Shown: piece by piece, positions 1-8,313 of the stretch
Layout of the letters: every line of letters begins with the position of its first letter
Numbering within the stretch: the stretch's first letter is position 1
NCBI RefSeq assembly: GCF_016908495.1
Contig: NZ_JAFBDZ010000003.1
Location: forward strand, 620,001 to 684,000
Direction of reading: 5' to 3'
Origin: Rossellomorea pakistanensis
GTDB taxonomy: Bacteria; Bacillota; Bacilli; Bacillales; Bacillaceae_B
DNA length: 64,000 nucleotides
Notes under the pieces: model-generated
The model's database searches: none
What the model saw: the letters and a program-made list of their open reading frames with translations, nothing else
Told to the model about the DNA's origin: nothing
Position numbers and translations under genes: made by a program

Positions 1-726
1 GAGGCATTCTATGATACTACCGAAGCATTCAATCTAGCAGAAGAGCATCAATGTCCGGTTATTATCCTATCAGACTTACAGCTTTCACTTGGAAAACAAA
101 CCGTGGAACCACTTGATTATAGTAAGGTAGAAATTCGACGCGGAAAATTAGTTAAGGATGCATCTGAACTTCCAGAGCTTGAACCAAAGAAATACTTCAA
201 ACGATATGAAGTTACGGAAGATGGTGCCTCGCCTCGTGTGATACCAGGAATGAAAAACGGAATTCATCATGTGACAGGTGTTGAGCATGATGAAACTGGA
301 AAGCCGTCTGAAGCTGCCTCAAATCGTAAAGCACAAATGGATAAACGATTCCGTAAAATTGAAAAGATCAAGTTCAATCATCCTATTCATGTAAATGCTC
401 CAAATGAAGAGGCTGATCTACTACTGATTGGATTTAATTCTACACGAGGTGTGATAGAAGAGGCAATGGAACGTTTAGAAGCAGACGGAATAAAAGTAAA
501 TCATGCACATGTTCGTCTCCTTCATCCATTCCCTGCAGAAGAATTACGCCCGCTGGTTGAATCTGCTAAGAAAATCGCAGTGATCGAGCATAATTCCACA
601 GGTCAATTAGCAAATATTATCAAGATGAATGTTGGTCATGCAAACAAAATGACAAGTCTAACAAAGTATGATGGTACGCCATACTTGCCGCATGAAATTC
701 ATTCACAGTGCAAGGAGTTGTTTTAA
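1..726 (+). CDS. korA: 2-oxoacid:ferredoxin oxidoreductase alpha subunit, C-terminal part
   Basis: The reading frame is open from the first base, so the gene begins outside the window; about 241 C-terminal residues are present. With KorB it would oxidatively decarboxylate a 2-oxoacid (2-oxoglutarate is the usual substrate of this pair) to an acyl-CoA and reduce ferredoxin in the cytosol. The visible part has the end of the pyrimidine-binding region (VIILSDLQLSLGKQ near the start) and the C-terminal transketolase-like domain with the LLIGFNSTRGVIEEAMERL stretch. The stop codon lies three bases before korB, so the two are one operon. The assignment rests mainly on this pairing and on the domain pattern; the exact 2-oxoacid cannot be read from sequence. 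Confidence 0.9.
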   Translation, partial: EAFYDTTEAFNLAEEHQCPVIILSDLQLSLGKQTVEPLDYSKVEIRRGKLVKDASELPELEPKKYFKRYEVTEDGASPRVIPGMKNGIHHVTGVEHDETGKPSEAASNRKAQMDKRFRKIEKIKFNHPIHVNAPNEEADLLLIGFNSTRGVIEEAMERLEADGIKVNHAHVRLLHPFPAEELRPLVESAKKIAVIEHNSTGQLANIIKMNVGHANKMTSLTKYDGTPYLPHEIHSQCKELF

Positions 727-729
727 TCT

Positions 730-1596
730 ATGGCAACATTTAAAGATTTTCGTAATAATGTAAAACCGAACTGGTGCCCTGGATGTGGCGATTTCTCTGT
801 ACAAGCATCCATTCAACGTGCAGCCGCAAATGTTGGTCTTGAACCTGAAGGGCTCGCCGTTGTATCAGGGATCGGATGTTCAGGAAGAATTTCTGGCTAC
901 ATTAACTCCTATGGATTCCATGGTATCCATGGTCGCGCCCTGCCAATTGCTCAAGGGTTAAAAATGGCGAATCGTGACCTAACCGTTATTGCATCTGGGG
1001 GAGATGGAGATGGGTTTGCTATCGGGATGGGGCATACCATTCATGCAATGCGTAGAAACATCGATATTACCTATATTGTCATGGATAACCAAATTTATGG
1101 CCTAACTAAGGGCCAGACATCTCCACGATCAAGCGCAGGGTTTAAAACGAAATCAACACCACAAGGAGCGATCGAGCCTGCCCTAGCGCCTATGGAAATG
1201 GCATTGACAGCTGGAGCAACATTTGTTGCCCAAAGCTTCTCTTCTGATTTGAAGGAGTTGACGGCTCTCATTGAAGCTGGAATTCAACACAAAGGTTTCT
1301 CTGTCATTAACGTGTTCAGTCCATGTGTAACATACAATAAAATTAATACGTACGATTGGTTTAAAGAAAACCTAACAAAACTTAGCGATATTGAAGGCTA
1401 TGATCCTTCCAACCGAGAAGAAGCGATGAACACATTGATGAGAAAGGATGGACTTGTTACAGGGTTGATTTATCAAAATCAAGAACAACCATCCTATCAA
1501 GAGCTAGTTACAGGCTATTCAACCGAACCACTAGCACACCAAGACATTAAATTGGACGAACAGAAATTTGATGAACTACTAAAAGAATTTATGTAA
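730..1596 (+). CDS. korB: 2-oxoacid:ferredoxin oxidoreductase beta subunit
   Basis: This is the thiamine-diphosphate subunit of the KorAB enzyme, 288 residues, a normal length. CPGCG (residues 16-20) gives cysteines of the type that bind an iron-sulfur cluster in this family. GDGDGFAIG (91-99) followed by the MDNQIYGLTKGQ stretch is the thiamine-diphosphate/Mg binding motif. It follows korA by three bases and ends in a strong hairpin terminator. In several Bacillus genomes this pair sits just upstream of miaB; here about 26 kb of other genes separates the two. The start ATG is the only good choice, close behind the korA stop (translational coupling). Confidence 0.93.
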   Translation: MATFKDFRNNVKPNWCPGCGDFSVQASIQRAAANVGLEPEGLAVVSGIGCSGRISGYINSYGFHGIHGRALPIAQGLKMANRDLTVIASGGDGDGFAIGMGHTIHAMRRNIDITYIVMDNQIYGLTKGQTSPRSSAGFKTKSTPQGAIEPALAPMEMALTAGATFVAQSFSSDLKELTALIEAGIQHKGFSVINVFSPCVTYNKINTYDWFKENLTKLSDIEGYDPSNREEAMNTLMRKDGLVTGLIYQNQEQPSYQELVTGYSTEPLAHQDIKLDEQKFDELLKEFM

Positions 1597-1605
1597 TCAT
1601 AAAGA

Positions 1606-1636
1606 ACCGAACTCCAATCAATGGGGTTCGGTTTTA
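1606..1636. terminator. rho-independent terminator between korB and a convergent gene
   Basis: Arms ACCGAACTCC (1606-1615) and GGGGTTCGGT (1623-1632) pair with one G-T, loop of 7, then TTT on the plus strand. It closes korAB and may also serve the convergent coiled-coil gene that ends inside it. Confidence 0.85.
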
Positions 1637-2557
1637 ATTTGGGTTTTGTTTTAATTGTTGGATTTCTTCCATAAGAATAGCGTTAGTGTATAAAAGGTGT
1701 TGAATCATTGTTTGGTTTTTTTGCTCATTATTTTCGTTAGATTTCTGTTTTGATTCATCCTGACTCTTCTGCTCAAATAGTAATCTGTTGTCTTTCATTA
1801 TACTGACCTCTTCTTTGAATTTTTTTAGCCCCATTATTATTTCCTGTTTTTCTTTATTAAGCATTTGAATATTTTCTTGGAGGTCTTGAATCAACTTTTG
1901 AGCTTCTTGAAGTTGTTTTACTTTTTCCCATTCACTTTTAGAAAGGGTTTCAATTAGCTCTTTTTGTTCTTCTTGAAATTTCTTTAATTCCTTCATTTCT
2001 TCAATCTTTTTCTGAGACTCTTTTTCACCTCTCTCTATCCCCAATTCATAAAGATTCACTTGTGATTGGTAAAGCTGTGACTTTAATGATTGAATTTCTT
2101 CAAATTGAGTTTCGTTTACTTTAAGAAGATAGCACTGTTCAATTTGTGATAACACGGCTTCTTTTTTCGTGCAGTTCAATTGATCTTCAAAACATTCTGC
2201 CCTATCTGCTTGTTGTGCTACGTGAATCTTATGAATTTGATTTGATTTGAGTAATTTATCTTTGTATTGATTGAGAGTAAAATTTAATCTTTTAATTTCA
2301 AGCTGCTGAGTTTTTAAATTATGGAAGTAATTCTCGGTGTATGCTGTTTCTTCCTTTAATTTGGACTGATATTCAGTTATCTTATGGTTCTGATCATCGA
2401 CCTTTTGATTGAGTGCTTGAATTTCATGTTGGAGGGATTTGATCTTTTGAGATAAATAGTCATCATCTAGTTCTAGAACTTTATGTTTGTACTTTTCTAA
2501 TTCTGATTTATAATGAATAATCTGTTGCTTCAGCTGAACATCTGTTAGTTTTTTCAT
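1634..2557 (-). CDS. long coiled-coil protein, unknown function
   Basis: A 307-residue protein that is almost entirely predicted coiled coil: heptad-like runs rich in K, E, Q, L and I from residue 1 to the C-terminus, no signal peptide and no membrane segment. I do not recognise a named family. The start ATG has a GAAAGGAGTAAG ribosome binding site. It is the first of three unrelated-looking coiled-coil proteins in the island (others at 4463-5677 and 26616-27770), and the outer two are both on the minus strand and face out of the island. Coiled-coil proteins are common in spore coat and basal layers, so a spore structural role is possible. No good sigma-K promoter was found in front of this one. 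Confidence 0.75.
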   Translation of the reverse strand: MKKLTDVQLKQQIIHYKSELEKYKHKVLELDDDYLSQKIKSLQHEIQALNQKVDDQNHKITEYQSKLKEETAYTENYFHNLKTQQLEIKRLNFTLNQYKDKLLKSNQIHKIHVAQQADRAECFEDQLNCTKKEAVLSQIEQCYLLKVNETQFEEIQSLKSQLYQSQVNLYELGIERGEKESQKKIEEMKELKKFQEEQKELIETLSKSEWEKVKQLQEAQKLIQDLQENIQMLNKEKQEIIMGLKKFKEEVSIMKDNRLLFEQKSQDESKQKSNENNEQKNQTMIQHLLYTNAILMEEIQQLKQNPN

Positions 2558-2640
2558 TTGGTAAGTCTTACTCCTTTCTATTGAGTGATCCTACTCTGTA
2601 TATATATGTTGAAACAAGAGAAGGCGCTATTCAGCAATAT

Positions 2641-2682
2641 AAAAAAGACCTGAAAACTTCCCAGCGTTTACAGGTCTTTTTA
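2641..2682. terminator. orphan hairpin, T-rich on both strands
   Basis: AAAAAGACCTG and CAGGTCTTTTT are perfect arms around an 18-base loop. The hairpin lies between two divergent genes, so no recognised gene ends here. The rest of 2558-3043 shows no supported gene, only A+T-rich DNA. Confidence 0.6.
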
Positions 2683-3043
2683 GTTATAAAAAATATATAT
2701 AAATATCATTGCAATGATAGATTGTGATAAAACATTCCGTTCTACTATTCATTTTAAAAGAAAATGAAATGCGTAACTATTAGAGTACTACACTTTAGCC
2801 TCCATTCTTCACATTAGGATAAAAAAATAAATAATATATATAAAATAATTTAAATAAATTTTAAAGTTTGGTACATCCAATTATGGTTGTTTCACATTCC
2901 TCCTTTCTTTTACTATATACTATGAAATTTTTTGGTGTGGATAACTGTCAAATGACTATTTATTTGCCTATTTTTCAATAGATTTTAGTAATACTATGAA
3001 AACGCCTAGTAAATTTTTTTTGAAAAATAGGTCATTACTCTAT

Positions 3044-3070
3044 ACCAAATTCCATCTCGTCCATAGGATA
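3044..3070 (+). promoter_or_regulatory. sigma-K type promoter
   Basis: AC (3044-3045), 16 bases, CATAGGATA (3062-3070): full match to the mother-cell sigma-K consensus AC-N16/17-CATANNNTA. It lies 43 bases before the TTG start of the cysteine-rich gene. Confidence 0.6.
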
Positions 3071-3113
3071 TAGTGTGATATAAATATTCATTTAAAAGAA
3101 AGGAAGGATTTGT

Positions 3114-4301
3114 TTGAATAAGCGTAAAACTATTAGGGGTTCCCAGACTCCTACGCCATCAGCGTCTCCGATTCCATTAGATCCAAACGATTTGGCTCCA
3201 GAATGTATTCGCGTTGACAAGGTCTATGACTGGGTATTCTTTGCTAACAAGTACGAGAATAAGAACTTCATCCCTGATGAAGATTGTCGTGCAGCTGTAA
3301 GTGCAGCATTAGCAGCAGGTCAAAGGGTAGAGGTTCAATGTACTCCTCCAGACCCAAGTGAAGTTCAAAGCACTGCGACAATCCAGGAAAATGGAAACCC
3401 AGGAAGAGTTCTTATCATCTGGACAGTTCCGGTATTAGTAACAATCCTAATTGACGGTGAAGCAGAATGCTCATTTACTGTTCGTACACAATTTACAGAT
3501 GAAATTATGCTTTGCGTACCAACTGGAATTACAAATGCTAACCTTAATGTAAGAGCTACTCAGGTTATTTGTAGTACTGGTGGAGTTTTAATGGGGCCAG
3601 ATCCATTTGGACCAATGATTCCATTAAAAGTTGTTCTATGTAAAGACGTTCAAGTAGAGTTCCCAGTTAAACTAGAAGTTCTAGCGAAATTCTGCTTCCC
3701 ACGTCCTAATAACATCCGAGTGCCTGAAGAAAAACTAAGATGTGATCTAAACTTACTAGAATTCCCACGTCAATGTCCTGGATTATTCCCAGTAGATAAC
3801 TGTGAATGCCAAGCGACTGCTCTAGCAAGAAACGAAGATACGGATGCAACATTTGGAACCGGAGCTACTGCAGATATCGTTACAGGTCTCTCTACCCTAA
3901 GAGCTGAAATTTGTCAGGAATGTTCATTGGCTGATAGTACATTCACCTACTCATTTACTGACACAGAAGTTGGTCCGACACCTGCTCCAACAGCAACAGG
4001 ATTCCAACCAGACTTCAGCTTTACATTCAACCCAACTTCGATTGATCGTGTAACATGTGGTGATGATGCATTAACAGCAGTTGGTGAAGGAACTCGTTTC
4101 TTTGACGGTGTACCTGAACAATTATTCTATGAACTTCAAATCTTTACAGGATTAGTAGGACCAATTACAGAAGGATTCCGTTTAATTCTAAGAAATACAG
4201 CAAATGTTGTTATCTTTGATAGTGGAGTAGTAGAAGCACTTGTAGAGTTTGGAGAGTGTGATACTTTCGCAGACTTAATCGGAGACGATTTTGACGATTA
4301 A
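3114..4301 (+). CDS. cysteine-rich putative spore surface protein
   Basis: A 395-residue protein starting at TTG behind AAAGGAAGGA. It has about 16 cysteines spread over the chain, no signal peptide and no membrane segment. The N-terminal segment CIRVDKVYDWV (about residues 35-46) resembles the start of coat/exosporium-type proteins of Bacillaceae; the middle has repeated beta-rich stretches (for example VPVLVTILIDGE and FPVKLEVLAKFCFPRP) and the C-terminal third is Thr/Phe-rich beta sequence ending in an acidic tail. Disulfide cross-linked proteins of this sort are typical of spore outer layers. The sigma-K type promoter supports late mother-cell expression. The family was not identified with certainty; spore location is inferred. 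Confidence 0.75.
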   Translation: MNKRKTIRGSQTPTPSASPIPLDPNDLAPECIRVDKVYDWVFFANKYENKNFIPDEDCRAAVSAALAAGQRVEVQCTPPDPSEVQSTATIQENGNPGRVLIIWTVPVLVTILIDGEAECSFTVRTQFTDEIMLCVPTGITNANLNVRATQVICSTGGVLMGPDPFGPMIPLKVVLCKDVQVEFPVKLEVLAKFCFPRPNNIRVPEEKLRCDLNLLEFPRQCPGLFPVDNCECQATALARNEDTDATFGTGATADIVTGLSTLRAEICQECSLADSTFTYSFTDTEVGPTPAPTATGFQPDFSFTFNPTSIDRVTCGDDALTAVGEGTRFFDGVPEQLFYELQIFTGLVGPITEGFRLILRNTANVVIFDSGVVEALVEFGECDTFADLIGDDFDD

Positions 4302-4307
4302 GTAGTT

Positions 4308-4337
4308 GAGAGGAGGGAGTAACTTCTCTCCTCTTTA
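4308..4337 (+). terminator. terminator of the cysteine-rich gene
   Basis: AGAGGAG pairs with CTCCTCT around an inner GGAG/CTT stem, followed by a T-rich tail, seven bases after the stop codon. Confidence 0.75.
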
Positions 4338-4401
4338 TTTTATTGACTTAAAGGAACTAGGAATTTTCTATTCTTCCTACAGTCATACCAGGATTATTTT
4401 A

Positions 4402-4429
4402 ACCTTGTCACTAAACCTTACATACAATA
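4402..4429 (+). promoter_or_regulatory. sigma-K (or sigma-E) type promoter
   Basis: AC (4402-4403), 17 bases, CATACAATA (4421-4429). The nonamer fits the sigma-K -10 and its first eight bases also fit the sigma-E -10 CATACANT. No sigma-E -35 at the right distance was seen. Confidence 0.5.
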
Positions 4430-4462
4430 GTACAACACCAAGAAAAGATGGGGGTGAGATGA

Positions 4463-5677
4463 ATGACAGATAAAGAGATGCTTTTCGAGAATACATCTGG
4501 AGAGAGTTATTTAGAAGTGCTTCAAGATATTCATTCGATTTCATCTGATTTAGAATCCCTCTATAAACAGTACACCAATAGGCTTAAGAACTTATCGGAA
4601 GAGCTAGCCGCGGAAAAATCGAAACATCGATTATATCAATTTGAGATTTCAGATAATCATGAAACCATTCAAACCTTATCAGAACAAATTAATCATTTAC
4701 AGGAGGATAGACAGAAGAGAATAGAGACCATTTATCTTTTAAACAAACAGCTTTCACAGACAAAAACCCAGGTTCAATTAAAAGAAAATTCTCCAAAAAC
4801 AGAGGAGTCCTCCGTTACCAGACCCCAAATCGGACAATTATCGGATCGTCCTCCTACTCAGCCTCCAGAAATTATGATTATCTATGAAAGTAATTATCAG
4901 GAGAAATTACTTCTAATTGAACAATTTAAAAGAGACTTTATTTCTTTCCTTTTAGATTCAAAAAAATTTTTACTTCGTTCACAAACTGTCTATACAGATA
5001 TTGAAGCGTACGGTCAGCTTATTTCAAATGAGATGAAAGAAGTAAACCTTTATAAGCAAGAGTTTATTAAAAAACAAAAAGGTGGAAGGTGGATAATAAA
5101 AATGTGGAATTTTTTATGGGGAAAAAGTGAAGAAAATATAAATCCTGAAGTATTAAAAAAACTCGAAGTTATTGAGAGTCATTTACAGTCTTATTCTAAT
5201 AAGTTTAAGGAAGTAAGTGAATCAATGAAGGAAAAGGAGGAGAGAGATAAAAAGACTGAACTTTATCTTGAAAAAATGAGTAGCCTCCATGCAGAGCTGA
5301 AAAAAATAGAAGAGTATTATGAAGAAGAATTAGAAGCATTAAAGACGAAATTAAATGAGTATAAACAAAAAGAAGTTGAACTTCAAAAAGAAGTCTCATT
5401 ATTAAACAAGAATCTTACTGAAAAACAGGAGCCAACAACCAGTGAAAGAGAAGAAGAATTAGAAAAAGAATTGGAAATCCTGAGGAAGAAACTTCAGTCT
5501 CAATCTAATAAGAAAAACAACATGTTTCAACAAATGAAAAATACGGCCAATTTAGAAAATAAGAAAAGCCAAACAGAGCAAATGAGTAATCCAGAATACG
5601 AAAAATACGCCAGTGTTCCGATGCCTAATGAATCAAAGAAGACCATATTTGATCCAAGACGTTATAACAGATCATAA
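4463..5677 (+). CDS. coiled-coil protein, unknown function
   Basis: A 404-residue protein with coiled-coil blocks at about residues 15-110 and 210-350, split by a proline-rich linker (RPPTQPPE) and a short hydrophobic/aromatic stretch (WIIKMWNFLWG, about residues 209-219). No signal peptide. The tail is polar and ends in DPRRYNRS. The start ATG follows GGGGTGAG. It is probably the first gene of a unit with the 45-residue peptide and the JAMM peptidase downstream (22 bases, then a 14-base overlap). The promoter in front points to sporulation. No named family recognised; a coat or basal-layer scaffold is a guess from composition and context. Confidence 0.75.
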   Translation: MTDKEMLFENTSGESYLEVLQDIHSISSDLESLYKQYTNRLKNLSEELAAEKSKHRLYQFEISDNHETIQTLSEQINHLQEDRQKRIETIYLLNKQLSQTKTQVQLKENSPKTEESSVTRPQIGQLSDRPPTQPPEIMIIYESNYQEKLLLIEQFKRDFISFLLDSKKFLLRSQTVYTDIEAYGQLISNEMKEVNLYKQEFIKKQKGGRWIIKMWNFLWGKSEENINPEVLKKLEVIESHLQSYSNKFKEVSESMKEKEERDKKTELYLEKMSSLHAELKKIEEYYEEELEALKTKLNEYKQKEVELQKEVSLLNKNLTEKQEPTTSEREEELEKELEILRKKLQSQSNKKNNMFQQMKNTANLENKKSQTEQMSNPEYEKYASVPMPNESKKTIFDPRRYNRS

Positions 5678-5699
5678 CACTTTGAAAGGGGGGAAAAAG

Positions 5700-5837
5700 A
5701 TGCAGTCAAGGAATTTGAATAAAATTTACCGGCAGCAAAAAAGTATGCCTATGGGAGCAAAAAAAGAACAACGAAAGAAAATGGAAGCAAGTAGAACAAA
5801 ATTTAAATTTAAAGGATGCGGTTGTGGAGCAAAATAA
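5700..5837 (+). CDS. small basic peptide with Cys-Gly tail
   Basis: A 45-residue peptide starting at ATG 5700 behind GAAAGGGGGG; the frame is open further upstream but that part overlaps the previous gene. It is strongly basic (many K and R) and ends KGCGCGAK, two cysteines spaced by glycine. Its last 14 bases overlap the start of the JAMM peptidase gene, so the two are probably translated together. Small basic cysteine peptides are found in spore coats. Function unknown; a substrate or partner of the peptidase is one possibility. Confidence 0.65.
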   Translation: MQSRNLNKIYRQQKSMPMGAKKEQRKKMEASRTKFKFKGCGCGAK

Positions 5838-6237
5838 TTCGGTCCTTCTATCCAAAAATGTCTATAGTCAAATCATGTATGAATGTAAAATGGGGCTGCC
5901 AAATGAAGCATGTGGTTTACTTTCAGGCTGTGGCAATCGTTGTAAAACGGTATGGCCAATGAAAAACATGGAACCAACTCCATTTTCATTTGTGATGGAC
6001 ATACAAGAGCAAGATATGACATTTGATATGATAAAAAGGAGAAATGAACGTTTTGTAGGTATTTATCACTCCCATCCATTTGGTGTTGCTGTACCTTCAT
6101 ATGATGATGTAATTCATGCATTATACCCAGACACCTTTTATTTTGTAATTTCAGTAGGTCATCGCTCAGCGGAATTAAAATGTTATAAAATTTATAAAGG
6201 TAAAGTGAAACATGTAGAAGTTATCATTACAGACTAA
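5824..6237 (+). CDS. JAMM/MPN-family metallopeptidase
   Basis: A 137-residue single-domain zinc peptidase of the JAB1/MPN+ (M67) type. The full active-site set is present: E28 in NEACGLLSG, then H82 and H84 in YHSHP, S92 and D95 (S-x-x-D). It starts at GTG inside the end of the 45-residue peptide gene, with AAAGGA seven bases upstream. Bacterial members remove peptides or sulfur-carrier tails (for example Mec+ in actinobacteria) or process small proteins. Here its neighbours are coiled-coil, peptide and glycosyltransferase genes of a likely spore-surface locus, so processing of a surface protein is a reasonable guess. No signal peptide. Confidence 0.85.
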   Translation: MEQNNSVLLSKNVYSQIMYECKMGLPNEACGLLSGCGNRCKTVWPMKNMEPTPFSFVMDIQEQDMTFDMIKRRNERFVGIYHSHPFGVAVPSYDDVIHALYPDTFYFVISVGHRSAELKCYKIYKGKVKHVEVIITD

Positions 6238-6265
6238 GAGTGCTTCATTTGAAGTACTCTTTTTT
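6238..6265 (+). terminator. terminator after the JAMM gene
   Basis: GAGTGCTTCA and TGAAGTACTC pair around TT and are followed by six T; it starts right after the stop codon. Confidence 0.88.
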
Positions 6266-6294
6266 ACCTTCTATTAAAATGGGATATGATACAA

Positions 6295-6321
6295 GCCGAT
6301 ATGGATGATTTACATATTATA
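6295..6321 (+). promoter_or_regulatory. sigma-K like promoter, weak -35
   Basis: CATATTATA (6313-6321) is a full -10 match; the -35 position reads GC rather than AC at 16 bases. The same block is duplicated before the paralogous gene at 8314, where the -35 is AC. Confidence 0.4.
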
Positions 6322-6352
6322 TTGTAGATGATACTCGAAAGAAGGTATAGAC

Positions 6353-7063
6353 ATGAAAGTATCAGTCATCATTCCTTTTTATAATTGTCCTTATGTAGAT
6401 CAGGCGATAAAAAGTGCATTGAACCAAACTTATCAGAATATTGAAGTGATAGTGGTTGATGATGGTTCAACACAACATGTGGAAAAGATTAAACCGTTTA
6501 TAAATAGAATAAAGTATTTAAAGAAAGCTAATGGCGGAACCGCTTCTGCTTTAAATTATGGTCTCAAGCATGCTACTGGACAGTATTTTGCTTGGTTGAG
6601 TTCCGATGATATGTTTCTAAAGACTAAAATTGAGAGACAACTAACATTTATGAAGAGTACCGGAGCTCTTGTTTCCTACACTGCCTTTATTTCGATTGAT
6701 GCTAATAATAAAGCGATCAACCAAGTACATTCGATACAAATGAGCAGAAAGAAATTGATGAGACAGCTTCTAAAAGGATGTCCTATTAATGGTTGTACGG
6801 TAATAGCCGATATTAATTTAATCAAAAGGTCTGGATTTTTTGATGAAAGTTTTAAATATGCTCAAGATTATGAAATGTGGTGCAGGCTTATTCTTGATTC
6901 AAGTATTTCCTATTTAGATGAAGCTTTAATTTTATACAGGGTCCATAATTCTATGGGATCAGTAAAACATGCTAACGGAGTTGGAAAAGAGACATTAAGG
7001 GTCAAAAATAAATATAAAAAATTTTTCCAACTTTATTCAAGTCATAAAAAAACGAATAAATAA
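6353..7063 (+). CDS. GT2-family glycosyltransferase (copy 1)
   Basis: A 236-residue cytosolic GT-A enzyme. It begins with SVIIPFYNCPYVDQAI, has VVDDGST at about 34-40 for nucleotide binding and WLSSDD (about 81-86) as the metal-binding DxD-like site; the acceptor-side motif QDYEMWCRL is near residue 179. No membrane segment. It is shorter than many GT2 enzymes but has the complete catalytic domain. A paralogue sits at 8314-9015, with about 85 of the first 100 residues identical. The -10 element in front suggests late sporulation. Sugar donor and acceptor cannot be told; transfer to a spore surface protein or glycan is inferred from the locus. Confidence 0.88.
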   Translation: MKVSVIIPFYNCPYVDQAIKSALNQTYQNIEVIVVDDGSTQHVEKIKPFINRIKYLKKANGGTASALNYGLKHATGQYFAWLSSDDMFLKTKIERQLTFMKSTGALVSYTAFISIDANNKAINQVHSIQMSRKKLMRQLLKGCPINGCTVIADINLIKRSGFFDESFKYAQDYEMWCRLILDSSISYLDEALILYRVHNSMGSVKHANGVGKETLRVKNKYKKFFQLYSSHKKTNK

Positions 7064-7428
7064 TACTAATATATAGGTAGAGTTATATAAAAAGCATTTT
7101 TATAAATAAAGATTTCTGACTAACGGGCAAGGGGTGAACCTATTTGGTTTGTTTCGTGCTCTTTTTTTGTGAAGGCTCATTTGATCACTTATTTTTGGTT
7201 GGATTGTTGATTGTGATGAACAGAAACAATCAAAAAATATAAACAGAAATTATATCATTACCCATTTATCCATTTTGTTCTAAACTTCTTTTGATTTTAA
7301 TTGGTATGTAAAGGGATGAGGAATTGAAAATGTTCGTAAAGCATGTAAGTAGAGAAGTAAGAGGGAATGGACTTATAATCCTTAAAAGCTTTTACTGAAT
7401 GTTGAACATATGGAAAATGAATTTAAAA
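7064..7428. other. intergenic, no gene seen
   Basis: A+T-rich DNA after the first GT2 gene. No ORF with a ribosome binding site and no clear repeat; it may be the decayed part of the tandem duplication that produced the two GT2 genes. Confidence 0.5.
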
Positions 7429-7468
7429 AGAAATAGAGCCTTTCCATGTGTCTCAAAAAAGCTCTATT
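7429..7468 (-). terminator. terminator of the beta-rich protein gene
   Basis: On the minus strand AATAGAGC and GCTCTATT pair across a 21-base loop and are followed by TTTCTTTTT. The position, 42 bases after the stop at 7510, fits. Confidence 0.55.
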
Positions 7469-7509
7469 CAGTTTATTAATAACTTGCTAGGCTTGTCTTT
7501 TTTTAATGA

Positions 7510-7947
7510 TTATCCAGCTGTAGCAATAGCACTAAAACTCTCTGGACCAACCCTAATTGTACCTACGGCAGAAGCAGTTATTAGAGCTCTGTACACAAGA
7601 GGACCACTAGCAGGTTTTGGTGGATTAAAGTCTGCACCTGAAAAGGTGACTAATTGTGGACCAGCGACTTCAAGGCTTAATTGTTGTTCTGCAGTAAATA
7701 CCGTTGTCATCCCAGTTTGTGGTGTTCCTCGAAGAATCGTAATAGTTACATCAGTCAGAACTGGAATTAGTGGCAATTGTACTGCTACCGTACCATTAAA
7801 CTGGACCCTTATTTGTCCAACGGTTGCTTGTGAAACGTCTAGACCAACAATACCAAATAGACTTTCTTGACCTACAAGGATCGGGGTGGTAATACTGTTA
7901 GCTAAACTAGCATTTTGTGATGTTCTACCATCTAAATAGACTCCCAT
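7510..7947 (-). CDS. beta-rich putative spore surface protein
   Basis: A 145-residue protein starting at ATG 7947 behind AAAGGAGGTG; an upstream in-frame start would include the ribosome binding site and was not used. It has no cysteine, few charged residues and alternating hydrophobic/Thr/Val stretches (VQLPLIPVLTDVTITIL, for example), the look of a beta-sandwich domain like those at the C-terminus of exosporium proteins. No signal peptide. It lies on the opposite strand between two duplicated glycosyltransferase genes, so it could be their acceptor. A sigma-K like -10 (CATATAATA on the minus strand, 7975-7983) overlaps a palindrome upstream. Family not firmly recognised. Confidence 0.7.
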   Translation of the reverse strand: MGVYLDGRTSQNASLANSITTPILVGQESLFGIVGLDVSQATVGQIRVQFNGTVAVQLPLIPVLTDVTITILRGTPQTGMTTVFTAEQQLSLEVAGPQLVTFSGADFNPPKPASGPLVYRALITASAVGTIRVGPESFSAIATAG

Positions 7948-7963
7948 ATTTTCACCTCCTTTT

Positions 7964-7985
7964 AACATATACAATATTATATGTT
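7964..7985. promoter_or_regulatory. palindrome over a -10 element
   Basis: AACATATA and TATATGTT are perfect arms around CAATAT, 16 bases upstream of the start at 7947. The right arm contains most of a CATATAATA -10 on the minus strand. It could be an operator or just A+T symmetry. Confidence 0.35.
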
Positions 7986-8255
7986 AAAAAATATCATGCG
8001 AATGTGCTAATATAACAGAGGAAACATACAATTATTAACGGCATGTTTACACTTTTTTCAGAGATAGAAGGTTAATGTTTTGCCTTTTTTATAGTTTGCA
8101 ATTTAACTAATCATAGAAGTGATAGAAAGAGGCGGCTGTCCTGGTTCTGGGTGTTTTCCTACTCCCATATTTTTAGATTGATGAGTAAATAAAGTTTAGT
8201 TAGATTGGATTGAATTCGCGATATTTATTTTGTGAATATATGGGATATGGTGCAA

Positions 8256-8282
8256 ACGGAATAAGGAAATTTACATATTATA
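8256..8282 (+). promoter_or_regulatory. sigma-K type promoter
   Basis: AC (8256-8257), 16 bases, CATATTATA (8274-8282): full match to the sigma-K consensus, 31 bases before the start of the second GT2 gene. Confidence 0.55.
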
Positions 8283-8313
8283 ACGTAGATGATTCTCGAA
8301 AGAAGGTAGTGAA

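Noticed and set aside
2605..2653. 15-codon frame ending in the orphan hairpin
   Set aside because: Too short and without a ribosome site.
7448..7870. 140-residue open frame on the plus strand
   Set aside because: It is antisense to the beta-rich gene at 7510-7947, which has the ribosome site and the better composition.
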